Part shown: positions 52,666 through 59,688 of the stretch, piece by piece
How positions within the stretch are numbered: the first letter of the stretch is position 1
Layout: each line of letters starts with the position of its first letter
Source: Flavisolibacter nicotianae
GTDB lineage: Bacteria > Bacteroidota > Bacteroidia > Chitinophagales > Chitinophagaceae
Reading direction: 5' to 3'
Assembly: GCF_003628535.1 (NCBI RefSeq)
Contig: NZ_RBCI01000003.1
Coordinates: 248,001-312,000 of the forward strand
Length of the DNA: 64,000 nt
The notes under the pieces: generated by a model
The model's database searches: none
What the model was told of the DNA's origin: nothing
The model's input: only the letters and a program-made list of their open reading frames with translations
Program-made: the position numbers and the translations under genes

Positions 52666-52680
52666 CCTGATAAAACTCAT
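52666..52680 (+). promoter_or_regulatory. Variant CRP/FNR-like site before the polytopic protein gene
   Basis: It reads CCTGATAAAACTCAT, again TGA-N6-TCA, centred 64 bases before the start at 52737. It differs from the CCTGAC-N4-ATCAT sites at two of the eleven positions that those three share. Confidence 0.4.
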
Positions 52681-52736
52681 AGCAATCACTGAACAAAAAA
52701 GCAGGCGGGAACCGCAAATCGGCGGACATTCGGGCC

Positions 52737-54002
52737 ATGCCTTTACAGAACAATGGAGCAAAAGTGCGCCTGCAGCAGTTGTTATTCCCGATCGCATTTT
52801 TTAACCTGTTGCTGGTTGCTTCAATCGGCCTCCTGCTTCGTTCCGTGCCTTTTTTACCGCACTTCCCACTGGACTATAAAAACCTGTTGCATGGTCACTC
52901 GCATTTTGCCTTCGGCGGCTGGGTGTTGCCGGTGTTGCTGGCCCTCCTGATGAAAATGTTCCCCGCGTTGAGGGATCGCATTGCCTACCGGCACTGGAGA
53001 AATATCGCCGCGCTGGTTTTGGTTTCCGCTTACGGTATGCTGCTTTCCTTCCCGGTGCAGGGCTATAAAGCTGTCAGTATTTCGTTCTCTACCTTATCCA
53101 TTGCCGCAACATTTTACCTGGCAATAGTTTGCTGGAAGGCCGCAAAAGGAATGACGCACACTACATCGCTGCGTTTCGTAAAATGGGGTTTGCTTTATGC
53201 CTCTCTTTCGGCCATCGGTCCGTTTGCTACTGGTCCGCTGATAGCAATGGGCAAAAGCGGCAGCCCCATTTATTTTGACGCGATCTATTTCTACCTGCAT
53301 TTTCAATACAACGGTTTTTTCACCTTCGCGGTAATAGGACTGCTTTACCAGCTAATGGAGCAGCAGGGCACTGCAGCAAATGGACGAAAAGCATTTTGGC
53401 TGTTGAATGGCGCCTGCCTGCCAACCTATGCGCTTTCGGTATTGTGGAGCGAGCCTTCCATTGCCTTCAACCTGGTTGGTGCGATGGGCGGATTGCTGCA
53501 GGTTGCCGGCGTTGTGTACCTGCTGAAAGATTGGTCGGCAGCAAAGGCGCTGAGAAAATCTGCACTTCTCAAATGGGTGCTATCAGCCTTTGTGTTGAAA
53601 AACGTCCTGCAGTTGTTCAGCGCCCTGCCAGCCGTGGCACTGCTGGCTTACCACAGTCGCAATTTCGTGATCGCTTACCTGCATTTGGTGCTATTGGGAT
53701 TTATCAGCCTTTTTGTTTTCAGCCAGGTGTTTAAAAGCAGCCAGCTTGGCCGGTATGGCGTGGGGCTTTTTCTTTTTTCTTTTTTTACGACCGAACTCCT
53801 GCTGGTGCTCAATGCCTCGCCTGGACTGCTAGGCCTTACTGTTCCGTATTATGCGCAGTTGCTACTTGGTTTCAGTGTATTCTTCCCGGTTGGCGTGGCA
53901 TTGATGGTTGCAGGCCTTGGCAAAAAACAGTACTTCGAACAGGTGGAACCCGGTGAAATTAAATTGCCGTCAGGCTGGCATCGTGTGCGAACAGAAATCT
54001 GA
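52737..54002 (+). CDS. Polytopic membrane protein with conserved intramembrane histidines, copy 1
   Basis: This 421-residue protein has about 12 membrane helices and no signal peptide. I do not recognise the family. Its most striking motif is LLHGHSHFAFGGWVLP (His52, His54, His56) in an early helix, then FYLHFQYNGFF (His188) and AYLHLVLLGF (His316). Histidines in such positions resemble metal or heme ligands of heme-copper oxidases and NnrS, but the rest of the sequence does not clearly match either. A second member, partly outside the window, lies at 63.2 kb with the same HFQYNGFF and FLHLVFLGF blocks. Both stand next to N2O-reduction and cytochrome genes. A role in NO/N2O stress, heme or electron transfer is inference. 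Confidence 0.6.
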   Translation: MPLQNNGAKVRLQQLLFPIAFFNLLLVASIGLLLRSVPFLPHFPLDYKNLLHGHSHFAFGGWVLPVLLALLMKMFPALRDRIAYRHWRNIAALVLVSAYGMLLSFPVQGYKAVSISFSTLSIAATFYLAIVCWKAAKGMTHTTSLRFVKWGLLYASLSAIGPFATGPLIAMGKSGSPIYFDAIYFYLHFQYNGFFTFAVIGLLYQLMEQQGTAANGRKAFWLLNGACLPTYALSVLWSEPSIAFNLVGAMGGLLQVAGVVYLLKDWSAAKALRKSALLKWVLSAFVLKNVLQLFSALPAVALLAYHSRNFVIAYLHLVLLGFISLFVFSQVFKSSQLGRYGVGLFLFSFFTTELLLVLNASPGLLGLTVPYYAQLLLGFSVFFPVGVALMVAGLGKKQYFEQVEPGEIKLPSGWHRVRTEI

Positions 54003-54318
54003 AGGGCTTCCAAATGAGTAGTTAGGGTCCTTCCTGTGGAAAATTGTTGAGAATGCCGCGACCTGATGGAGGAAGGCTTTCACAGCTATTTACATTGAGA
54101 CTACCAGGATTCTGTTTTGAATGACGGTCATTCACTACCGATAGCGTCGGTGGCTATGAACAGGAAATCACTTCCGGCTTTTTTAATTCAATTTCTACAG
54201 GCTTGTATCGGTTTCATCAATTCCTTTTTTCCGTTTCCTAAAAATAAAATTCCTCTTGCAGGCTGGTCGTTGCCGACCGCTGCAAGAGGAAAATAGCCTT
54301 GTGTTTGAACAAAGCGAT
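54003..54318. other. Intergenic stretch with a long hairpin
   Basis: No gene is seen. TTCCTCTTGCA at 54250-54260 pairs exactly with TGCAAGAGGAA at 54281-54291, with an inner GGTCG/CGACC stem. On the minus strand the hairpin is followed by TTTTATTTTT, so it is a terminator for the ric gene. Confidence 0.7.
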
Positions 54319-55026
54319 TTATTGTTTCAGCTTTTCATATACCGCAATGGCTTTGGGGAATAAGATATAATTCTCCAGGTGCACATGCTGGTGCAGGTCC
54401 GCTTCAAAATCCTGTAGTGAAGCAAGGCTCAAACGAAATGTTGTGCAGGCGCCTTCTGGTGCCGTGTAGTTGCTGGTCAGCTCGCGGATCCGTTGCATCA
54501 GGTTTCCCGCCCTGTCGTGCTCTTCTTCCATAACGTTGATCGGGCCCGTGTAATAGTCAAGCGGCACATCCAGCGCACCATTGGCTTCCAGTTCTTTGAT
54601 GCGGGGAAACAGCACCCGTTCTTCTTTCAGCATGTGCTGGTTCATCTCTTCCTGTATTTCTGAAAAAAGCTGGAAAACCTCTTTCATATAAGGAAAGCTA
54701 TCGCCGTGTTTTGTTGCCACCCGCAACACGTAATTGTAGATCTGCGGCATGTTGAACTTCACATAGGTGTGATGGGTCTGCACGATGTAGTCGGCAAGAA
54801 CCGTCAGGGACAGGGCATTGAAATCAATGGCTGTTGATTGCGTTTCAATCGCGTTGTTCAATTCTGCCAGAATCTCTTCTTTGTTCAGGGCTCTTTCGGT
54901 ACATGCCTGTTCCAGCGGCCGTTTGCCTTTACAGCAAAAATCAATGCCGTATTTTTCGAAAATCGGTGCGGTCTGGTGATAGTCGGTCACGATCTCTGAG
55001 ATCGTTCTGTTGAGTAGTTCTGTCAT
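54319..55026 (-). CDS. ric: Iron-sulfur cluster repair di-iron protein (Ric/ScdA/YtfE)
   Basis: This 235-residue protein repairs iron-sulfur clusters damaged by nitric oxide or oxygen stress. The N-terminal ScdA domain (about 1-70) has ISEIVTDYHQTAPIFEKYGI and the FCCKGKRPL motif. The hemerythrin-like four-helix bundle (about 80-235) supplies the di-iron ligands: HHTYVKFNMPQ, EMNQHMLKEERVLFPRI, NVMEEEHDRAG and DLHQHVHLENYILFPKAI. The length matches the family. It is next to nosY and presumably belongs to the nos region's stress response. Confidence 0.93.
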   Translation of the reverse strand: MTELLNRTISEIVTDYHQTAPIFEKYGIDFCCKGKRPLEQACTERALNKEEILAELNNAIETQSTAIDFNALSLTVLADYIVQTHHTYVKFNMPQIYNYVLRVATKHGDSFPYMKEVFQLFSEIQEEMNQHMLKEERVLFPRIKELEANGALDVPLDYYTGPINVMEEEHDRAGNLMQRIRELTSNYTAPEGACTTFRLSLASLQDFEADLHQHVHLENYILFPKAIAVYEKLKQ

Positions 55027-55106
55027 AGTGGTTATAGTTTTAAGTTTAGCGTTTTGTGTTTAAAGTTTCGCGTTCTTTTCCTTCTTCATTCATTTGTTCC
55101 TCTGTT

Positions 55107-55874
55107 CTACAGGTCTTTTTTACTGAAGGAGCGGAGGGACAGCAACAGCGGTACGATCATCCAAAGCAGCAGGGTGCCGAAGGTGTAGATCATCCCTGCA
55201 CTGCTGCCAAAAAAGTCTTTGTACGTGGCGCCGGTATATCCCATCAGGGCACTGACATCCATTTGCAGCATCAGGTAAATGCGTCCCAGGTCAATCGGGT
55301 TGAAGGAAGACAGGACCATGATAACTTTCTCCAGCGGGTAATCGCTGAAAGCAAAAAGGATCACCAGGAGCAGGCCGTCAAAGATCAGCGCAAAGAAAAA
55401 CCAGAGCAGCAGCGCTGCGCCAATGCCACGGGCCTTGTCCCTTGATTTGATGGAGGCAAAAAAAGCAATGGAGGTAAACACCAGCGTCAGCAAACTGCCG
55501 ATGAGCAGCAAGGCAATGCCGGTACTGTCGAAGTTGTAGAGCACCACCGGGATGCCGACGCCAACCAGGTAAGCGGTCACCAGTGATGAACCGATGCCGG
55601 CAAATTCGCTGAGCAATACTTTTTTCCGGCTCACCGGCTGCGTAAGCATCAGCTCAATAAACTCGTACGAGTTGTACCAGTGAATGGTGGAGAAGACCAT
55701 GCTGACAAGCGGTACCACGATCAGTACGATGTTTAATAAACTCAGCACGGCTTTGCTGCTATTCTCTTCCATCTGGAAAAGGCTTAAGGACACCAGCAGC
55801 AAAAAAGCGGTGTAGGCGAGAACAACCCTGTTTCGCAGAATGTCGTATAGGACGTATTTGGATATTTTGAGCAT
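55107..55874 (-). CDS. nosY: ABC transporter permease NosY
   Basis: This 255-residue protein has six helices. NosY forms the membrane part of the NosDFY transporter needed to assemble the copper-sulfide centre CuZ of N2O reductase. The N-terminus is the family type (MLKISKYVLYDILRNRVVLA), followed by IHWYNSYEFIELMLTQPVSR with the coupling helix and a GxGSS-type loop. ATG 55874 is preferred to a start 20 residues upstream, which lies within the repeat-rich spacer. It is the last gene of the nosD-nosF-nosY run, but a 107-base spacer with inverted word repeats separates it from nosF. Confidence 0.88.
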   Translation of the reverse strand: MLKISKYVLYDILRNRVVLAYTAFLLLVSLSLFQMEENSSKAVLSLLNIVLIVVPLVSMVFSTIHWYNSYEFIELMLTQPVSRKKVLLSEFAGIGSSLVTAYLVGVGIPVVLYNFDSTGIALLLIGSLLTLVFTSIAFFASIKSRDKARGIGAALLLWFFFALIFDGLLLVILFAFSDYPLEKVIMVLSSFNPIDLGRIYLMLQMDVSALMGYTGATYKDFFGSSAGMIYTFGTLLLWMIVPLLLSLRSFSKKDL

Positions 55875-55891
55875 ACTTGTATTTTTTGCTG

Positions 55892-55978
55892 AAACGTCAA
55901 ATGTGAAGCGTGAGACCAGGGTTACCGTCAACATTAAGGGCTCTACAGTTTCACGTCTCCCGTCTGTCGTTTCATGTT
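55892..55978. repeat. Inverted word repeats (GAAACGTCAAATGTGAAG-type) between nosF and nosY
   Basis: The left arm, about 55892-55917, contains GAAACGTCAAATGTGAAGCG. The right arm, about 55949-55978, contains its degenerate complement GTTTCACGTCTCCCGTCTG. The pattern is the same as in the other word-repeat spacers of this window but with a different word. Confidence 0.5.
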
Positions 55979-55981
55979 TGT

Positions 55982-56728
55982 TTAGCCGTTGGCAATCTTC
56001 CGGTAATGAAATTCCTGTTGCTGGTTCCCGTTTTTCATCACGTACGCAATGGCTTTGCTTAACTTGTCCTCCCCTGTTAGGTCGTACAATTCTTTAATGG
56101 AATTGTACAGCACCACTTTGCCGTCCTGCAGGTACAGCACGTCGGTTGTCAGTTCTTCCAGGTCACTCAGGATGTGAGAGGTAAGCAGAATGAGTTTACC
56201 CTTCTTTTTTTCCGCAATGATCTTTTCCTTCAGCACCTCGGAGGCAATCGGGTCAAGGCCGGCAGTTGGCTCGTCAAGGATCAGTACATCGGCATCAAAC
56301 AAAAAGGCAAGGGCCGCACTCACTTTTTGGCGTGTACCACCCGACAGGGATTTCATCGTTTTGTCCTGCATGGTATCCAGCTTGAAGCGGTAGAATAACT
56401 CTTCATCGATCTTGTGATCGGTACCCCGCAGGTTGCGGATCATCTGAAATACCTGGCCAATCTTCATGTTGTCGGGGTAGCGGCCGATCTGCGGCATGTA
56501 ACCAATCTGGTTGCGGTAGCTGATGTCCTTGTCGGTAGAGATGCCGTTGAAAAGGATCTGCCCGTTATCCGGCTTCACCAGGCCCAGGATGGATTTGATC
56601 AGCGTTGTTTTTCCCGAACCGTTTGGCCCGATCAGGGACACGACCTGTCCCTTGTTGAAATCAACGTTGATGTTATCGAGTGCTTTGAGCTTTTTGAACT
56701 GCTTGTGTACGTTTTCAATCTTGATCAT
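55982..56728 (-). CDS. nosF: ABC transporter ATPase NosF
   Basis: This 248-residue ATPase powers the NosDFY complex. Walker A is GPNGSGKTTLIKSIL, the Q-loop region is NQIGYMPQIGRYPDNM, the signature is SLSGGTRQKVSAALAF and Walker B is VLILDEPTAGLDPIASE, followed by the switch histidine TSHILSDLE. It overlaps nosD by four bases on the minus strand (ATGA), so D and F are coupled. The MPQ.GRYP motif is typical of NosF rather than of generic CcmA-like ATPases, and it is therefore not the missing CcmA. Confidence 0.92.
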   Translation of the reverse strand: MIKIENVHKQFKKLKALDNINVDFNKGQVVSLIGPNGSGKTTLIKSILGLVKPDNGQILFNGISTDKDISYRNQIGYMPQIGRYPDNMKIGQVFQMIRNLRGTDHKIDEELFYRFKLDTMQDKTMKSLSGGTRQKVSAALAFLFDADVLILDEPTAGLDPIASEVLKEKIIAEKKKGKLILLTSHILSDLEELTTDVLYLQDGKVVLYNSIKELYDLTGEDKLSKAIAYVMKNGNQQQEFHYRKIANG

Positions 56729-57957
56729 AACGAACTCCTTTTCATCATTGGTTTTTCATCGAACATGTTTTCCGGTGTCAGGCTGGGAATGGCTTTCTCC
56801 GCCTTGTCGAGCAATGTCACCATGAAACTGCGCATCAGGACGGCCGCGTTGGGATTTTGCTCAATCACCATGGAGTACATGCTGATCGGGTGGTAGGGCA
56901 CATCGCCGTAACCGTCTTTGTTCATGTCGTACCCGTCGTATTTGTCCCAGTAATTGTTGCGCAGCGTGTTCAGCATCAGGGTGCCGTTGGTGGCCACGTC
57001 GAAGGTGTTGCCGGCAAACGCGTTGTACTGGAGTATGTTTTCGTTGCAGCTTGCCGCCATGCGGATGGCGTAGCCGTTGCTGCCAAAATCGTTGTTGTCC
57101 ACGTTGATGCGGTTGGTGCTTTCCATCAGGATACCCACCGTGTTGTTGTCAAACTTGTTTTGCAGGATCTGCCCGTCGGAAATTTCTTTCAGCAACAGGC
57201 CGTACGCATTGCCACCCCAGTTGTGCACGAAATGGTTGCCCTGCATCAGTACGTGGTGCGAATACATCACCGCTACACCGGCGCCGTTGTCGCGAAAGGT
57301 GTTGTCGATATAGCTGTCGTTGTTGGAGAACATAAAGTGCAGGCCGTAACGAATGTTGTTATGGCTGTTGTTTTGCTGGATAACCGAGTTGGTGACAAAT
57401 TCAAAATAGATCCCGTCGCGGTGGCCCTGCACATCGTTGTCTTTTACCAGCATGTCATCGCACTTCCACAGGTGAATGCCGTTGCCGGAAGTTTGTTCTG
57501 TTTTGGTCAGGCCGCTGATGGTATTGTGCTGCACCACGCAGGTCGTTGCGTTGGCAACGTGGATGGCGAAATAAGCGTTGCGGATCGTGTTGTTTTCAAT
57601 CAGTACGTAGCTGGCGTCGATCACACTGATGGAGGCATAATCATTCATGCTGGAGTAGCCTGAATTTTCAAACATGATGCCTTTGATGACGATGCCGCTG
57701 CCGGTTACGGTCAGGATTTCGTACTTGTTCTCTCCGTCCAGTACCGGGTTATTTTCGCCCAGCAGCGTCAGTGATTTGTTGATGACGGTGTTGCCTTCTT
57801 TGTAGCGGCCGCCTTGCAGCAGGATTGTATCGCCTGCCTGTGCCATTTCAACGGCTTTGTGAAGAGAGGTGATGCGTTGACCTTTGCCGACGCGAATGCT
57901 GTTGGCAAAAACGGTAGTGGAAAGAAGGAGAAGTAGTATCGTGATGTTTCGTTTCAT
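56725..57957 (-). CDS. nosD: Periplasmic copper-processing protein NosD
   Basis: This 410-residue protein has a signal peptide ending near VFANS and a right-handed beta-helix built of short repeats (IENNTIRNAYFAIHV, VQHNTISG, VKDNDVQGHRDGIYFEF, FSNNDSYIDNTFRDNGAG). The C-terminal part has the family blocks NYWDKYDGYDMNKDGYGDVP, which may bind a metal. NosD works with NosF and NosY to deliver sulfur or copper for CuZ in nitrous oxide reductase. It overlaps nosF by four bases and starts 15 bases after nosL. Confidence 0.92.
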   Translation of the reverse strand: MKRNITILLLLLSTTVFANSIRVGKGQRITSLHKAVEMAQAGDTILLQGGRYKEGNTVINKSLTLLGENNPVLDGENKYEILTVTGSGIVIKGIMFENSGYSSMNDYASISVIDASYVLIENNTIRNAYFAIHVANATTCVVQHNTISGLTKTEQTSGNGIHLWKCDDMLVKDNDVQGHRDGIYFEFVTNSVIQQNNSHNNIRYGLHFMFSNNDSYIDNTFRDNGAGVAVMYSHHVLMQGNHFVHNWGGNAYGLLLKEISDGQILQNKFDNNTVGILMESTNRINVDNNDFGSNGYAIRMAASCNENILQYNAFAGNTFDVATNGTLMLNTLRNNYWDKYDGYDMNKDGYGDVPYHPISMYSMVIEQNPNAAVLMRSFMVTLLDKAEKAIPSLTPENMFDEKPMMKRSSL

Positions 57958-57972
57958 TTTCGTTTTCGACGG

Positions 57973-59007
57973 TTAAGGTTGAGCGTTGAAAACCTCGTCC
58001 CATGTTTTGACCTGGCCGCCGGTTTCAGTCGCTTTGGCCGCTGCTTTTTCTTTAGTGACAAAAGCAGCGGCGTTGCTGTTCATCGGACTTTTTAATTGTG
58101 GGCTTACCACGAAATAACTGGACTTTACATCGAGGAAATGGTTGTTGTTGTCGTAGTCAACGAATACGGTTTGTGCGATGTCGGCTTCTTTCACACTGCC
58201 GGAATGAATGAAGTGTGACAGGCAATGTGCATCATCAAACTTGAAGACCTTTCCTTTTTTGGTGATGATCTCGCCACCAAACTTCGGCTCGATGATCGTC
58301 ATTTTGCAATCGTCGCACATGTCCTTGCCGTACTGGAAAGGGGTAGGTTTTACGGAGCACGAATTCAGTGTTACAATTACAAGTGCCGCAAGCGCCACCT
58401 TGTTCTTCAGCGAAGGAGAAAGCTTTACCTTTTGTGCTTTGCTGCGGCGGAATTCATAGGCCCATACCAGGATGACGAGGGCGCCTGCTGCAATCACAAT
58501 CCATCCGCCAACATCGGGATAAGAGTAAGCGTCGAAGTTGAGCAGTGTCTTGTGGCCGAACAGCGGCGGCTGGTAGGAGAGACCCGGCACCTGGATGGCG
58601 GCTTTGGGGTCAAGGTTGTGGCCGTAGTCGTATCCCCAGCGGTAAAAATCATACATGGCGGCAGCACCACCAAGCAGTGTCAAAACAATGGCGGCGAACA
58701 AGATTTTTCGTTTTCCGGTAAGGGCCACTACAAGACCGAAAGCAATAAAAAAATAAACGATATAGGTTAAGAAGTTGAATTCGGGAAACATGTCGGCGCT
58801 GATGTGCTTCATGCCGATGTAGTGGTTCAGCCCGTTGATGATCTCCACCTGGCCGGTGATTTTGTTCAGCCAGATCTGCATAGTCAGTCCTTCGGGGTAT
58901 TGTGGGGCAATCAGGAAGATAAACCACACGGGGAGAAATAGGGTGGCGAGCAGGCTAAGGGAAGCGAAGGCTATAATGATTCTGGAGGGAAGGCTCATCT
59001 TTTTCAT
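57973..59007 (-). CDS. nosL: NosL copper chaperone fused to a membrane module
   Basis: This 344-residue protein joins two parts. Residues 1-185 form a membrane module with about four helices (LPSRIIIAFASLSLLATLFL, LTYIVYFFIAFGLVVAL, ILFAAIVLTLLGGAAAMY, WIVIAAGALVILVWAY), and a fifth hydrophobic stretch ends in VTLNSC like an internal lipobox. Residues about 210-344 are a complete NosL domain, with the copper motif GKDMCDDCKMTIIEPKFGGE, then FKFDDAHCLSHF. NosL is normally a free lipoprotein of about 170 residues that delivers copper(I) to NosZ. The fusion would tether it to the inner membrane. It lies directly upstream of nosD. Confidence 0.88.
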   Translation of the reverse strand: MKKMSLPSRIIIAFASLSLLATLFLPVWFIFLIAPQYPEGLTMQIWLNKITGQVEIINGLNHYIGMKHISADMFPEFNFLTYIVYFFIAFGLVVALTGKRKILFAAIVLTLLGGAAAMYDFYRWGYDYGHNLDPKAAIQVPGLSYQPPLFGHKTLLNFDAYSYPDVGGWIVIAAGALVILVWAYEFRRSKAQKVKLSPSLKNKVALAALVIVTLNSCSVKPTPFQYGKDMCDDCKMTIIEPKFGGEIITKKGKVFKFDDAHCLSHFIHSGSVKEADIAQTVFVDYDNNNHFLDVKSSYFVVSPQLKSPMNSNAAAFVTKEKAAAKATETGGQVKTWDEVFNAQP

Positions 59008-59017
59008 AACACGCTGT

Positions 59018-59046
59018 TCTTTTTAAAACTTCCCGGTTTTGCCAAC
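59018..59046 (-). terminator. Hairpin between the fasciclin gene and nosL
   Basis: AACTTCCCGGTT and AACCGGGAAGTT form a perfect 12-base stem around a five-base loop. On the minus strand TTTT and then A residues follow, so it may terminate only part of transcription. Confidence 0.6.
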
Positions 59047-59068
59047 CGGGAAGTTGTGGAGATTGTAA

Positions 59069-59638
59069 CTATTTGGATGGCGGCAGCAGCACGGCGTCGA
59101 TCACGTGAATAACGCCATTGGATGCTGGTATGGTGGCAATGATATTGGCAGCGTTGTTGATCCTGATCTTACCATCGGCGGATTTGCTGATGGTGATGTT
59201 GCCACCGTTTACTTCATTCAGGGTTTGCCCGTCCTGCATGAGGGTGGTGCTCAGGTTGCCGACAAATACATGGTACTGCAAAATGTCCTGCAGCTTTTCT
59301 TTGTTCCCGGGTTTCATCAGGTCTTCCACCGTGCCTTTGGGTAGTTTGTCAAACGCTTCGTTGGTGGGAGCAAACACGGTAAAAGGTCCGGCGTTGGAAA
59401 GCGCATCAACCAGTCCGGCCTGTTTTACGGCCGCCACCAGTGTTGTGTGATCTTTTGATCCCGCCGCAACTTTTACCACATCCTTTGCCGACTCGTCGTC
59501 CTGCACGGCCGACTGGCCGGCAGCCGGCATGTTTTCCGATGTGGCAGAAGCCACTTTGGTGTCTGTTGCTGCATCGTTGCAGGAGAGGATCGCGGTGGTT
59601 GCCATAGCAGTGATTCCAAAAATGAAAAGCTTTTTCAT
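59069..59638 (-). CDS. Fasciclin (FAS1) domain lipoprotein
   Basis: This 189-residue lipoprotein has a lipobox ending TAILSC. A Thr/Ala/Asp-rich linker follows, then one complete FAS1 domain (about 55-188): SKDHTTLVAAVKQAGLVDAL, the H1 motif GPFTVFAPTNEAFDKLP, LQDILQYHVFVGNLS and the H2-like end ASNGVIHVIDAVLLPPS. FAS1 proteins mediate adhesion or bind small molecules. Here it sits between nosZ and nosL, all on one strand, with a hairpin on each side. FAS1 genes next to nos genes have been seen in other Bacteroidota, to my recollection; the role is unknown. Confidence 0.92.
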   Translation of the reverse strand: MKKLFIFGITAMATTAILSCNDAATDTKVASATSENMPAAGQSAVQDDESAKDVVKVAAGSKDHTTLVAAVKQAGLVDALSNAGPFTVFAPTNEAFDKLPKGTVEDLMKPGNKEKLQDILQYHVFVGNLSTTLMQDGQTLNEVNGGNITISKSADGKIRINNAANIIATIPASNGVIHVIDAVLLPPSK

Positions 59639-59651
59639 ATAGAAGTTTTTA

Positions 59652-59681
59652 AAGAGCAGCTTTCCTGTGAAAGCTGCTCTT
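59652..59681 (-). terminator. Hairpin between nosZ and the fasciclin gene
   Basis: AAGAGCAGCTTT and AAAGCTGCTCTT form a perfect 12-base stem around a six-base loop. The run of T on the minus strand is short, so it may be a processing or partial termination site. Confidence 0.55.
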
Positions 59682-59688
59682 ATCTGTT

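Noticed and set aside
55982-56728. ABC ATPase considered as the missing CcmA
   Set aside because: It is coupled to nosD by ATGA overlap, adjoins nosY and has the NosF-type MPQIGRYP motif.
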